Assembly: GCA_934489015.1 (NCBI GenBank)
Contig: CAKSSN010000012.1
Coordinates: forward strand, 17,535 to 81,534
Direction of reading: 5' to 3'
Length of the DNA stretch: 64,000 bases
DNA from: an uncultured Clostridia bacterium
GTDB taxonomy: Bacteria; Bacillota; Clostridia; UBA1381
The position numbers were made by a program, and so were the translations under genes. Below, piece by piece: positions 10,530 to 18,084 of the stretch; positions within the stretch are counted from its first letter, which is position 1, and the number at the start of each line of letters is the position of its first letter. The notes beneath the pieces are model-generated. The model was given only the letters and a program-made list of their open reading frames with translations. It was not told where the DNA came from and did not search any database.

Positions 10530-12488
10530 TTAGTTTTCACTTATATTTACATATTCAGTATCCATTTTAAGCGGTTTAAATGCCCGTCCGCCGCCCTCAT
10601 AGAATTTTGAGAAAAGCTCTACAAACTGAAGTCTGTCGGCGTGAACGTATGCGCCGAGAAGATTTATTCCGAGATTGGCCATATGACCGATAACGCCCAC
10701 AACTGTTAAAAGAACAGCTTTCAGCAGAATATTTTGCGGCATTGTGCCTATCAGGTTTATAACGCTTGCTATGCTTCCTGTTGCAAGACCGAGAGCGAGC
10801 AGACGCGAATATGATAAAATATCGCTTAAATATCCCGTAGCGATATTGTAAAGTCCGTAAATGCCGCCGAAAAACCGCATAAATATATTTTTTCCGCTTC
10901 TGCCGGACGTTAAAAGTATCAGAATAACTCCGGCTATCAGAATATATTTTCCGACTGTAAGGAAAACAGGTGATACGCTTGTTAAAATTGATGCCGCAAG
11001 CGGCGCAACGCCCGTGATTGTTATATAAATCGGTATAACCTCGCAGAACGCGTCAAAGCGTTTTCCCTCTTTCCACAACATTTTGAAATTGACGGCAAGT
11101 CCGAGAAACAGGTGCGCAATTCCGAGCAGAAAGCTGAAAAGCAGCAGCTTAATCGGATCGTCGAGCGGCTCAAACCACAGTGCCGTTGTTTCAATTGTTT
11201 TTCCGAAGAAGTTCGAAGCAATCACCTGCGGCAAATCGCCGAACCAGCTCCCGAAAAGAGTTCCCCATATAAGAGTTGAAATTCCGCAGTTTCTGAACAT
11301 TTTCATGCTGCGCCTGAGTGCGCCCTCAATATTAAATTTTTTAAGCACAAAGCACGTGCCGATAACCATTAAAAGACCGTAGCCCGCGTCCGATAGCATC
11401 ATTCCGAAAAACAGATAATAGAAAAATGCCATAACGGAGCTTGGGTCAACGTCGCGCTTGTTCGGAAGAGCATACATCTCCGTAATTCCCTCAACAGGCT
11501 CCGAAAAGCTGCTGTTTTCGAGCAGTACGGGCGGATCGTCCTCGTCTGTCGGCGAGGAAATTTCAACGGCCGCAAAATTGTCAAGAAGTTCCTTTTTTAT
11601 ATCGTCTGCGTATTTTGTCGGAACATATCCTGTTATTCTTGCCGTTTTTTCGGTAAGTCCCATATCTCCGGCGCTTACATATCTGTCGCGCTTTATTGTC
11701 AGATAGTCCGCTAAAAGCTCGATTTTCGGTATGAGTGCGCGGTTTTGCGTTATTTTGCCGATATACTCCTTTTCCTTATCCTCGTTATCCGAAATTGCTT
11801 TTTTTAAAAGCTCTGCTTCCTCAGACGGCTCTTTTCGGATTTTTACCGAGAGCGGTGAAAAGCTGTTGTCGCGAAGCAGGGAGTAGACCGTTTCCGCGTC
11901 GGAGGCGTGGCACGTTACAACAATGCACGTCTGCTCCTTTTGCGCCGATATAATGTCAACGGCGGCAAGGTTATCGAGCATTTCCTCAATTTCCTCGCGG
12001 TTTAACAAATCGGGCAGAGCGCCGATATATGTTTTTGTGTTTTTGCTGCCGGTGTAGCTCATAGGCAATTGCATATCTAACCAAGCAGACAGCATATCAA
12101 GTCTTGCCTGAGTTTTGGCACGCTCCGATTTCAGCGCGTATATTTTCTTTTCATAGTCATTTACCGCGCTGCATACGGAAAGAATTTTTTCTGCATTTTC
12201 GGTTTCTTTTGAAAATTCCGTTTCGCTTATTTTCTTTCTGCCGTTTAATGCGTCAAGCATTGAAGGCTTTATGCCGCACCTGGCGTTTACGGATTCGAGC
12301 GCTGATTTCGCGGTTGAAATATTTCGCTGAAGGCGCGCCGTTATTTCAGCTGTAGGCAGAGAAGAAAGCTTTTCGTCAGTGCTTTTTTCTATTTCAACAA
12401 CGCCTCTTTTTTGAAGCAGCTGCAAAAGATGTCTGCTGTCTTCAACCGGCAGAATAATTTCAATTTTACTCATTTGAAGCTTTGCCAT
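10530..12488 (-). CDS. atpI: A/V-type ATPase subunit I (stator a-subunit)
   Basis: The 652-residue protein has a cytoplasmic N-terminal half (to about residue 330, with coiled-coil segments) and a C-terminal membrane half with about seven to eight segments. Family-conserved stretches include SSVMAFFYYLFFGMMLSDAGYGLL and DILSYSRLLALGLATGSIASVIN, the latter carrying the essential Arg facing the c-ring. NLLGAYVHADRLQFVELFSKFYEGGGRAF near the end is also diagnostic. It forms the ion half-channels with AtpK. The SD GGGGAGG lies six bases before ATG. Confidence 0.95.
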   Translation of the reverse strand: MAKLQMSKIEIILPVEDSRHLLQLLQKRGVVEIEKSTDEKLSSLPTAEITARLQRNISTAKSALESVNARCGIKPSMLDALNGRKKISETEFSKETENAEKILSVCSAVNDYEKKIYALKSERAKTQARLDMLSAWLDMQLPMSYTGSKNTKTYIGALPDLLNREEIEEMLDNLAAVDIISAQKEQTCIVVTCHASDAETVYSLLRDNSFSPLSVKIRKEPSEEAELLKKAISDNEDKEKEYIGKITQNRALIPKIELLADYLTIKRDRYVSAGDMGLTEKTARITGYVPTKYADDIKKELLDNFAAVEISSPTDEDDPPVLLENSSFSEPVEGITEMYALPNKRDVDPSSVMAFFYYLFFGMMLSDAGYGLLMVIGTCFVLKKFNIEGALRRSMKMFRNCGISTLIWGTLFGSWFGDLPQVIASNFFGKTIETTALWFEPLDDPIKLLLFSFLLGIAHLFLGLAVNFKMLWKEGKRFDAFCEVIPIYITITGVAPLAASILTSVSPVFLTVGKYILIAGVILILLTSGRSGKNIFMRFFGGIYGLYNIATGYLSDILSYSRLLALGLATGSIASVINLIGTMPQNILLKAVLLTVVGVIGHMANLGINLLGAYVHADRLQFVELFSKFYEGGGRAFKPLKMDTEYVNISEN

Positions 12489-12492
12489 TTAT

Positions 12493-12807
12493 TTATGCCT
12501 CCCCGAATGATTTGCATATAATATCAACCGATATTTCTTTTATTTTATCTGCGTCAGCATACAGCTTTTTTTCTTCATCTTTTGCTTTTTTCTTCGCGTT
12601 TTCCGAAATCTCCGCGCATTTTTTCTGAGCGTCGGAAATCATTTTATCCGCTTTTTCCTGCGCCTTTAGTATTATTTTCTCTTCAAGCGCCTGTGCGTCA
12701 AGCTGCGCCTTTTCCTTAAGGACGCTTGCTTCTTCAAGCGCGGCGCTGATTATGTCGTTTGCCTGTTTTTCCTTTTCAAGCACCGCTTCAACTGATTTTG
12801 TCGGCAT
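12493..12807 (-). CDS. atpH: A/V-type ATPase peripheral-stalk subunit (H/G-like)
   Basis: A 104-residue, highly charged, Ala/Lys/Glu-rich helix (VEAVLEKEKQANDII..LDAQALEEKIILKAQEKADK), as in the AtpH/G subunits that pair with subunit E in the outer stalk. It is the first gene of the operon, 4 bp before atpI, preceded by the SD GGAGGTG. The name is assigned from coiled-coil character and position; the sequence itself is low in distinctive motifs. Confidence 0.8.
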   Translation of the reverse strand: MPTKSVEAVLEKEKQANDIISAALEEASVLKEKAQLDAQALEEKIILKAQEKADKMISDAQKKCAEISENAKKKAKDEEKKLYADADKIKEISVDIICKSFGEA

Positions 12808-12935
12808 ATTTTATCACCTCCGTTACGGAACAAGCCGTTTTTGGCTGAAAAATGTCCGTAAATTAATCTGAATATACAAAAAGGGAGCCAACGCCCTTCA
12901 GACAGCTAGCTCCCCATAATCTGTAAATTCTTTTT
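12808..12935 (-). promoter_or_regulatory. Structured 5' leader of the ATPase operon (candidate attenuator or riboswitch)
   Basis: Transcription from the promoter at 12942-12970 gives a leader of about 128 nt. It holds a first stem-loop, GGGAGC/GCTCCC (12914-12909 with 12888-12883), followed on the transcribed strand by five T residues, as in an intrinsic terminator. A second stem-loop, TTACGGA/TCCGTAA (12861-12855 with 12829-12823), ends next to the SD. CAGATTA occurs on both sides of the first hairpin. Leaders of Na+-coupled ATPase operons are reported to carry Na+-I (DUF1646) riboswitches. Whether this is one cannot be decided by eye. Confidence 0.55.
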
Positions 12936-12941
12936 TTTAAT

Positions 12942-12970
12942 ATATTAGCACAATAAATTTACTTTGTCAA
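12942..12970 (-). promoter_or_regulatory. Sigma-A promoter of the ATPase operon
   Basis: On the minus strand TTGACA (12970-12965) is followed after exactly 17 bases by TAATAT (12947-12942). It is near-consensus and would start transcription around 12935. Confidence 0.8.
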
Positions 12971-13063
12971 GATTTTATCAAATGATTTAATCTTTTTAAC
13001 AAATTGTTCATAAATTCCGGCGGAGCTATGATTAGTATTTCATAACTCTGCTGAAAAAATACG

Positions 13064-13231
13064 TTAATTTTGCTTTCTGACAATTTTATAATCGTCATTA
13101 TCGCGAAAATACGGACAGTTTTTTACAGTACCCTTTAAAAAGCTGTACATTTCGTCCTCATCGAGATTTACACTGCAATAATAGTAGTCCTCAATTTCAT
13201 CGTATATGTAATAAATGCATGACTCACACAT
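13064..13231 (-). CDS. Small Cys-containing protein (DUF6472-like)
   Basis: A 55-residue protein that starts MCESCIYYIYDE, contains CSVNLDEDEMYSFLKG and CPYFRDNDDYKIVRKQ, and so has a CxxC pair and two further cysteines that could bind a metal. The pattern matches a small Clostridial family of unknown function that I recall as DUF6472. An SD GGGAGG sits ten bases before ATG, and a promoter lies at 13266-13295. It precedes the ATPase promoter on the same strand with no clear terminator between. Function unknown. Confidence 0.8.
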   Translation of the reverse strand: MCESCIYYIYDEIEDYYYCSVNLDEDEMYSFLKGTVKNCPYFRDNDDYKIVRKQN

Positions 13232-13265
13232 TAAAATATATCCTCCCTCAGTGTTCTTAATATAT

Positions 13266-13295
13266 ATTATAACACAATCGGGTATAAAAAAGCAA
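13266..13295 (-). promoter_or_regulatory. Promoter of the small Cys-containing gene
   Basis: A perfect TATAAT (13271-13266 on the minus strand) lies 18 bases after TTGCTT (13295-13290). The start would fall roughly 30 bases before the gene's ATG. Confidence 0.6.
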
Positions 13296-13334
13296 GAGAA
13301 ATAAAAAAATTTATTTTAAATGCTGCCGATATTT

Positions 13335-14012
13335 TTACTCTATGCTGTCTACGGCGCGCCGCAAAGCTTCCACGCCGCCGGATACGCTGCAATCGCTTTT
13401 GAAAATGCTTGATGTGCCGCCGACAAATATATTTGCTCCGGCAAGCTTCATTTTCTTTGCGTTTTCAATGCTGACGTTGCCGTCAACTTCTATTTCGATA
13501 TGTTCATAGCCTCTTTCGTTCAAATGCACGCGGAGGTATTCGATTTTTCGGAGCGTTTCGTTTATAAGGCACTGCCCCGCAAAGCCCGGATTTACGGTCA
13601 TGATAAGTATGCCGTCGACGGTATGGAGAATGTTTTCAAGCATTACGCATGGCGTTGCGGGATTTATTGCGGCAAGAGCTTTTGCGCCGCGCGCCTTTAC
13701 CGCAGAAAGTGCGCGTTCAAGATGCTTTGTGCTTTCGGCGTGTATGGAAACATAGTCGTTTTCTCCGAAGCAAAACCAGTCGAGCTTTCTCTCCGGCTCA
13801 TCAATCATAAGATGAATGTCGAGCGGAATTGAAGTTAATTTTTTAAGAGCCCTGCAGTAATCGGTGCCAAGCGTGAAATTCGGCACAAAGCTTCCGTCCA
13901 TTATGTCAATGTGCAGCATATCGGTGTCCGCTTTTTCAAGCTCCCTTATAGTCTGTAAAAGCTGCGCCGGGTCGGCGCACATCATAGATGGTGAAATTTT
14001 ATTTTTTAGCAT
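13335..14012 (-). CDS. rpe: Ribulose-phosphate 3-epimerase family protein
   Basis: A 225-residue (beta/alpha)8 protein from ATG 14012, seven bases after GGAGAG; a TTG at 14033 is the only earlier option. Active-site stretches are HIDIMDGSFVPNF, HLMIDEPER, MTVNPGFAGQ and EVDGNVS, with the phosphate-binding VGGTSSIF near the end. The family interconverts ribulose-5-P and xylulose-5-P, though some members act on allulose-6-P. The start overlaps the dehydrogenase stop almost exactly, so the two are co-transcribed, and a role in a specific sugar or polyol pathway is plausible rather than the general pentose pathway. Confidence 0.85.
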   Translation of the reverse strand: MLKNKISPSMMCADPAQLLQTIRELEKADTDMLHIDIMDGSFVPNFTLGTDYCRALKKLTSIPLDIHLMIDEPERKLDWFCFGENDYVSIHAESTKHLERALSAVKARGAKALAAINPATPCVMLENILHTVDGILIMTVNPGFAGQCLINETLRKIEYLRVHLNERGYEHIEIEVDGNVSIENAKKMKLAGANIFVGGTSSIFKSDCSVSGGVEALRRAVDSIE

Positions 14013-14013
14013 A

Positions 14014-15018
14014 TCAGTTCTCTCCGTTTTCAATCATTACCTTGCAGTAAAATTCCTTTTTGTCGCGCATTGCTTTGAGCATTTGCTCCGCCCTTTCAAG
14101 CGACACCCTGTGCGTTATGAGCATCTTCAGGCTTAGCGCTCCGTCGGATATTTTTTTCAGAACGTCTGCCCAGTCGTTTTTCATAGCTGCATATGAGGAG
14201 TTCCATGTACCCTCAATATTTAGTTCCTTTCTGAGTATCATCTGATAATCCTTAGGCGAAAGGCTCACATCATTTGACGGATTTCCCATAAGAACAACCT
14301 TGCCGAACGGACGTATAGCGCCGATTATTCTTGAAAGCGCACCTGCTGCGCCCGTTCCTTCAAGCGCCGCGTCAACCGTGCCGGAGATGTATTCTTCAAA
14401 ACCGAGATTTTTAAAAAAAGCGGTTTTTTCCCTGTCAATGTCAAAAAGCATTACTTTCTTTGCTCCGAAATGCGCTGCCAGCTGCGCCGCTATAAGACCT
14501 ATCGCGCCTGCTCCCGAAATAAGAACGCTTTTGTTTTCAACGCTTCCGAGCTTTTCCACAGCGTGAAGCGCAACTGCCGCCGGCTCACACATGGCGCCCT
14601 CTTCATATGATACGTTATCCGGCAGCAGCACAACATTAAATCGCTTTACCGCAATATACTGCGCATATGCTCCGTCGCGTCTTGAACCGTAATAATCATA
14701 ATCGGCGCACTGCGCATATTTTTCTTCTTTGCACATATCGCATTTGAAGCACGGCAGCAGCGGAAAAACAGCCGCGCGCTTGCCTGTCAGAAGATTTTTC
14801 GGGTCGAAAACAATATCGCCGCAAAATTCATGACCCGGTGCGGTCGGAAATGAATATGTACCTGTTTTAAAAATTCTGCCTATATCGCTTCCGCAAATGC
14901 CGCAGCAGCGGATTTTAAGTAAAACCTCATCTTCCGCGCATTTCGGGACAGGAACGGTGTCAAGCCTTAATTCTCCCACGCGGTGCAGCCTTAGCTGCTT
15001 CATTGTATTGTCGTTCAT
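14014..15018 (-). CDS. Zinc-dependent sugar-alcohol dehydrogenase (GatD/sorbitol type)
   Basis: A 334-residue medium-chain dehydrogenase from ATG 15018, eight bases after AAGGGAG; the frame stays open further upstream but without an SD. CGICGSD and GHEFCG hold catalytic zinc ligands. Four cysteines around CFKCDMCKEEKYAQC bind structural zinc. GAGAIGLIAAQLA is the NAD(P) Rossmann motif. It most resembles galactitol-1-phosphate or L-iditol type dehydrogenases. With the adjacent epimerase and DeoR regulator it suggests catabolism of a sugar alcohol or rare sugar phosphate. No transporter is beside it, so the substrate is unknown. Confidence 0.8.
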   Translation of the reverse strand: MNDNTMKQLRLHRVGELRLDTVPVPKCAEDEVLLKIRCCGICGSDIGRIFKTGTYSFPTAPGHEFCGDIVFDPKNLLTGKRAAVFPLLPCFKCDMCKEEKYAQCADYDYYGSRRDGAYAQYIAVKRFNVVLLPDNVSYEEGAMCEPAAVALHAVEKLGSVENKSVLISGAGAIGLIAAQLAAHFGAKKVMLFDIDREKTAFFKNLGFEEYISGTVDAALEGTGAAGALSRIIGAIRPFGKVVLMGNPSNDVSLSPKDYQMILRKELNIEGTWNSSYAAMKNDWADVLKKISDGALSLKMLITHRVSLERAEQMLKAMRDKKEFYCKVMIENGEN

Positions 15019-15049
15019 TTTGATGGCTCCCTTCATATAATGTATATAA

Positions 15050-15121
15050 ATTATAACAAACAATCACAACAAATACAATAATGTCGTTTTTATTGACAAA
15101 CAATCACAAATATGATATAAT
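15050..15121. promoter_or_regulatory. Divergent promoters with a repeated candidate DeoR-type operator
   Basis: Plus strand: TTGACA (15093-15098), 17 bases, TATAAT (15116-15121) for the regulator. Minus strand: TTGTAT (15078-15073), 17 bases, TATAAT (15055-15050) for the dehydrogenase. The 14-base direct repeat ACAAACAATCACAA occurs at 15056-15069, inside the minus-strand spacer, and at 15096-15109, over the plus-strand -35. The copies are 40 bp apart, about four helical turns, so one regulator could bind both on the same face and repress both promoters. Confidence 0.7.
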
Positions 15122-15162
15122 TAAATCATAATAAATCATATTTAATCAAAAGGAGCAGTCAA

Positions 15163-15897
15163 ATGTTTTATACCGAGCGGCATGAGCAAATAATAAAAAT
15201 TTTAAGACAAAGAAGCAGTGCGTCCGTTCATTATCTTGCCAAAGCACTTTTTATGAGCGAGCCGACAATAAGGCGCGATCTTAAAATTCTTGAGGGTGAG
15301 GGAAAAATAAAAAGAACTTTCGGCGGTGCGGTGCTTTGCGAAAACATAAATAAGGAAATACCGCTTGCGCTCAGGGAAAGAGAAAATATGAAGGCGAAAG
15401 AGGAAATTGCAAAAAGGGCGGCGCGGCTGATAACGGACGGAAGCGTTGTTTTTCTTGACGCGTCCTCAACCGTGCTTAAAATGACGGAGTATTTGTCGGG
15501 GCTTTCAAATATCACGGTTATAACAAACAGTCCGAGAGCGTCAATGAGCCTTGCGGAGAAAAAAATAAAATCCTTTTGTACGGGCGGACTTTTGCTTGAA
15601 AGCTCAATTGCATATATAGGCGATCAGGCAAGGCGTTTTGTTGGAGATTTTAACGCGGATATGTTTTTCTTTTCAAGTCGCGGCATAAGCGGCGGCGGAA
15701 TTATAACCGATTCGTCCGTTGAGGAAACGGAGCTCAGGCGCACTATGCTTGAGTCCTCAGAAAAGCATATATTTCTCTGTGACGGCAAAAAAATCGGCAA
15801 AAAATATATGTATAAGCTTTGTTCTTTAAATCGGGTTGATGAAATAATATCTGACGCTTCATATCCGCCGGAATTTGAAAATATGCTTCGACGCTGA
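15163..15897 (+). CDS. DeoR/GlpR-type sugar-responsive repressor
   Basis: A 244-residue protein. The N-terminal winged helix (to about residue 60) contains the DeoR signature: LAKALFMSEPTIRRDLKILE then GKIKRTFGGA. The C-terminal domain is the NagB-like sensor for sugar phosphates, with ITNSPRA and FFSSRGIS segments and a terminal DGKKIGKKYMYKLCSL. It is divergent from the dehydrogenase-epimerase pair and probably controls that pair and itself through the repeated site. The effector is likely a sugar-phosphate intermediate (inference). Confidence 0.9.
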   Translation: MFYTERHEQIIKILRQRSSASVHYLAKALFMSEPTIRRDLKILEGEGKIKRTFGGAVLCENINKEIPLALRERENMKAKEEIAKRAARLITDGSVVFLDASSTVLKMTEYLSGLSNITVITNSPRASMSLAEKKIKSFCTGGLLLESSIAYIGDQARRFVGDFNADMFFFSSRGISGGGIITDSSVEETELRRTMLESSEKHIFLCDGKKIGKKYMYKLCSLNRVDEIISDASYPPEFENMLRR

Positions 15898-15902
15898 TAT
15901 AT

Positions 15903-15943
15903 AAAGAGCCTTGTGGATTTTTAGCTTGCAGGGCTCTTTTTTT
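15903..15943 (+). terminator. Terminator of the DeoR-type gene
   Basis: AAGAGCC pairs with GGGCTCTT around a loop and is followed by a run of seven T residues, just after the regulator's stop. Confidence 0.8.
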
Positions 15944-16047
15944 ATGCAATAATAAATTTGTGTTCTAAATAAATTTTGCAGCTAATAAAATTAAGTATAA
16001 TTTCAAAATTTATTTTGTGCCACGCGGCACGGAAAGGATTGATAATA

Positions 16048-16941
16048 ATGATGATTATAGGTGCGGATTTATTCGCAGAGGAAATCTCGGCGCTTTACCT
16101 TTTGCCGATGAGGCTGCGGCGCTATTTCGGTGGCGTTGACACGGCGGATATTCGTGAGGTGCGGCTTAGAGTCGGACGTGCTGTGCGTATTCTTACGAGT
16201 GAGGGAATAAAAATTCTTTCAAGGAGTGCGCGCCTTACGGACAGCGACAAAAACGGTGTTGTGGTTACAAGAGCGGATATAGCCGACGCGGTTGAAATTT
16301 TAACGGCTTCATCTTTGTATTCCTTTCAAAATGAGATAAAGGACGGATACATTACCGCGCCGAATGGGTGCAGGGTTGGGCTTTGCGGCACAATGACGCC
16401 TGACGGAGAATTTGTGGACGATATATATTCGCTCAATTATCGTTTTGCGCGTGAGATTAAGGGCGCGGCGGACAAGGCCGTTGACAGAGTCTACAATGGC
16501 GGCGATATAAAAAGCACGCTTATTGTTTCAAAGCCCGGCTGCGGAAAAACAACATTTTTGCGCGACCTTGTAAGGCAGATTTCCGATAGGGGAATTACGG
16601 TTTCGGTTGTGGACGAGCGTGGGGAGCTATCCGCAGACGGCGACAGCTTTGATCTCGGCGAAAATACGGATGTGTTTCGTATGTGCGAAAAGGATAGAGG
16701 GCTTAAAATGATGATACGCTCAATGTCGCCGCGCGTTGCGGCGGTGGACGAAATAGGCGGAAGAGCTGATATTGATGCAATTCGGTTTGCGGCAAAATCC
16801 GGCGTGGCTGTTTTTGCAACAATTCATGCGTCCGACTGGAAAAGGGATATAAGCGAAGAAATACTTTCGTGCTTTAAATGCGTTATACAGCTTTCGGACA
16901 GGCATGGGGCAGGCTATATAGAGGAAATTGTAAATGTTTAA
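16048..16941 (+). CDS. spoIIIAA: Stage III sporulation protein AA (ATPase)
   Basis: A 297-residue protein from ATG 16048, ten bases after GGAAAGG; an upstream in-frame ATG at 15976 lacks an SD. It is a secretion-type ATPase of the AAA/PilT kind, with Walker A GCGKTT (164-169), AAVDEIGG (231-238) as Walker B region and ATIHASD (258-264). In Bacillus the family energises the SpoIIIA-SpoIIQ channel between mother cell and forespore. It is the first gene of the eight-gene operon and overlaps spoIIIAB by 8 bp. Confidence 0.95.
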   Translation: MMIIGADLFAEEISALYLLPMRLRRYFGGVDTADIREVRLRVGRAVRILTSEGIKILSRSARLTDSDKNGVVVTRADIADAVEILTASSLYSFQNEIKDGYITAPNGCRVGLCGTMTPDGEFVDDIYSLNYRFAREIKGAADKAVDRVYNGGDIKSTLIVSKPGCGKTTFLRDLVRQISDRGITVSVVDERGELSADGDSFDLGENTDVFRMCEKDRGLKMMIRSMSPRVAAVDEIGGRADIDAIRFAAKSGVAVFATIHASDWKRDISEEILSCFKCVIQLSDRHGAGYIEEIVNV

Positions 16942-17434
16942 AATAATCGGAGCGTTAATGATTATATCCGCTTTTTTACTGATGGGGTATTTTAAAATAG
17001 CGGAGCTTAAGAGTCGACAGCGTATTATGGAGCTTATGCGAAAAAGCCTTGTTACCCTAAGAAGCGAAATTGCGCTCAGACAGCTTACTCTTTCGGACGC
17101 TTTTAAAAGCAGCGGCGAGCTTCACGAAAATTTGTATTTTATCGAGTGCGGAGAAAATATAGCCTCACTCGGCGCTGTGGAAGCGTACAGAAATGCTGCT
17201 GAAAAGGCAGCATCTGACAATCACCTTTCAAATGATGAAAAGGAAGCGCTGCTTACGCTTTCGGACGGGCTGGGGCAGAAAAATTTATCCGGTCAGCTTT
17301 CGCAGCTTGATTTTACCGCCGCACTTGTTGAAAAATGCGCGTCGGATATAAAAAGAGAGACAAGCGAAAGCTCTAAGCTTATTATTAACGCAGCGGCCTT
17401 TATAGGCGCGGCGACAGTTATTATACTTATATAA
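16934..17434 (+). CDS. spoIIIAB: Stage III sporulation protein AB
   Basis: A 166-residue protein (Bacillus homologue about 171) with an N-terminal membrane segment, a helical soluble part with MELMRKSLVTLRSEIALRQLTLSDAF, and a C-terminal hydrophobic tail (AAAFIGAATVIILI). The layout resembles GspF-like inner-membrane platform proteins. It overlaps spoIIIAA and precedes spoIIIAC. Confidence 0.9.
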   Translation: MFKIIGALMIISAFLLMGYFKIAELKSRQRIMELMRKSLVTLRSEIALRQLTLSDAFKSSGELHENLYFIECGENIASLGAVEAYRNAAEKAASDNHLSNDEKEALLTLSDGLGQKNLSGQLSQLDFTAALVEKCASDIKRETSESSKLIINAAAFIGAATVIILI

Positions 17435-17471
17435 AAATTGCGGCCGGGCGGCTGCAAAACGGAGGATTAAA

Positions 17472-17666
17472 ATGGATGTTGAGCTTATATTTCAGGTTGC
17501 CGGTATCGGCATAATAGTAGCCGTTTTAAATCAGCTGCTTTCAAGGTCGGGGCGCGAGGAGCAGGCACTGCTTACAACTATTGCGGGGCTGATTGTTGTG
17601 CTTGTGATAATAGTAACTCGTATCGGCGAGCTTTTTGATATGGTAAGAAGCACGTTCGGTCTGTAG
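17472..17666 (+). CDS. spoIIIAC: Stage III sporulation protein AC
   Basis: A 64-residue protein with two membrane segments (VAGIGIIVAVLNQLL and LTTIAGLIVVLVIIVTRI) joined by a short polar turn (SRSGREEQA). Length and motif are typical of SpoIIIAC. A GGAGG SD lies nine bases before ATG. Confidence 0.95.
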   Translation: MDVELIFQVAGIGIIVAVLNQLLSRSGREEQALLTTIAGLIVVLVIIVTRIGELFDMVRSTFGL

Positions 17667-17691
17667 AAGTGTTGAAAGGAGCCTGTAGAAG

Positions 17692-18084
17692 TTGGATATT
17701 ATAAAGCTTTCGGCGGTCGGCATTATAGGCGCTCTTGCGGCGGTTATGCTTAAAAAGGCAAATCCGCAGCTTGCTATGCTGACAGCTATGGCAACGGGGC
17801 TTGTGCTGCTTATGTATGCGCTCGGCACTTTTGGTGCGGTTATTGAGGAAATAGGCGAGATTACGGACAGCTGCGGAATTGACAGAAAATATTTTAATAT
17901 TCTGCTTAAAATTATTGCGGCGTCCTATATCTGCGAAATTTCGGGCGAGCTTTGCCGCGATGCGGGCGAGGGAGCAATAGCCGCGAAAATAGATATGGTT
18001 GGCAGGCTCTTTATTATGCTTATGTCAATGCCGCTGATAAAGGGGTTTCTGGAGGTGTGCATAAATGCAATCAATTTACTGTAG
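17692..18084 (+). CDS. spoIIIAD: Stage III sporulation protein AD
   Basis: A 130-residue membrane protein with three to four hydrophobic segments and the conserved NPQLAMLTAMATG and IDRKYFNILLKIIAASYICEI stretches. The start is a TTG at 17692, ten bases after AAAGGAG; no ATG is available nearby. The 3' end overlaps spoIIIAE by 20 bp. Confidence 0.92.
   Translation: MDIIKLSAVGIIGALAAVMLKKANPQLAMLTAMATGLVLLMYALGTFGAVIEEIGEITDSCGIDRKYFNILLKIIAASYICEISGELCRDAGEGAIAAKIDMVGRLFIMLMSMPLIKGFLEVCINAINLL

Noticed and set aside
12883..12914. T-box leader before the ATPase operon
   Set aside because: The AGGGTGG..ACC T-box bulge sequence and Stem I are absent; the leader is too short.
15093..15121. A sigma-E type sporulation promoter before spoIIIAA
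   Set aside because: This consensus belongs to the DeoR-type gene. In 15944-16047 I could not match the sigma-E hexamers confidently, so none is claimed for spoIIIAA.
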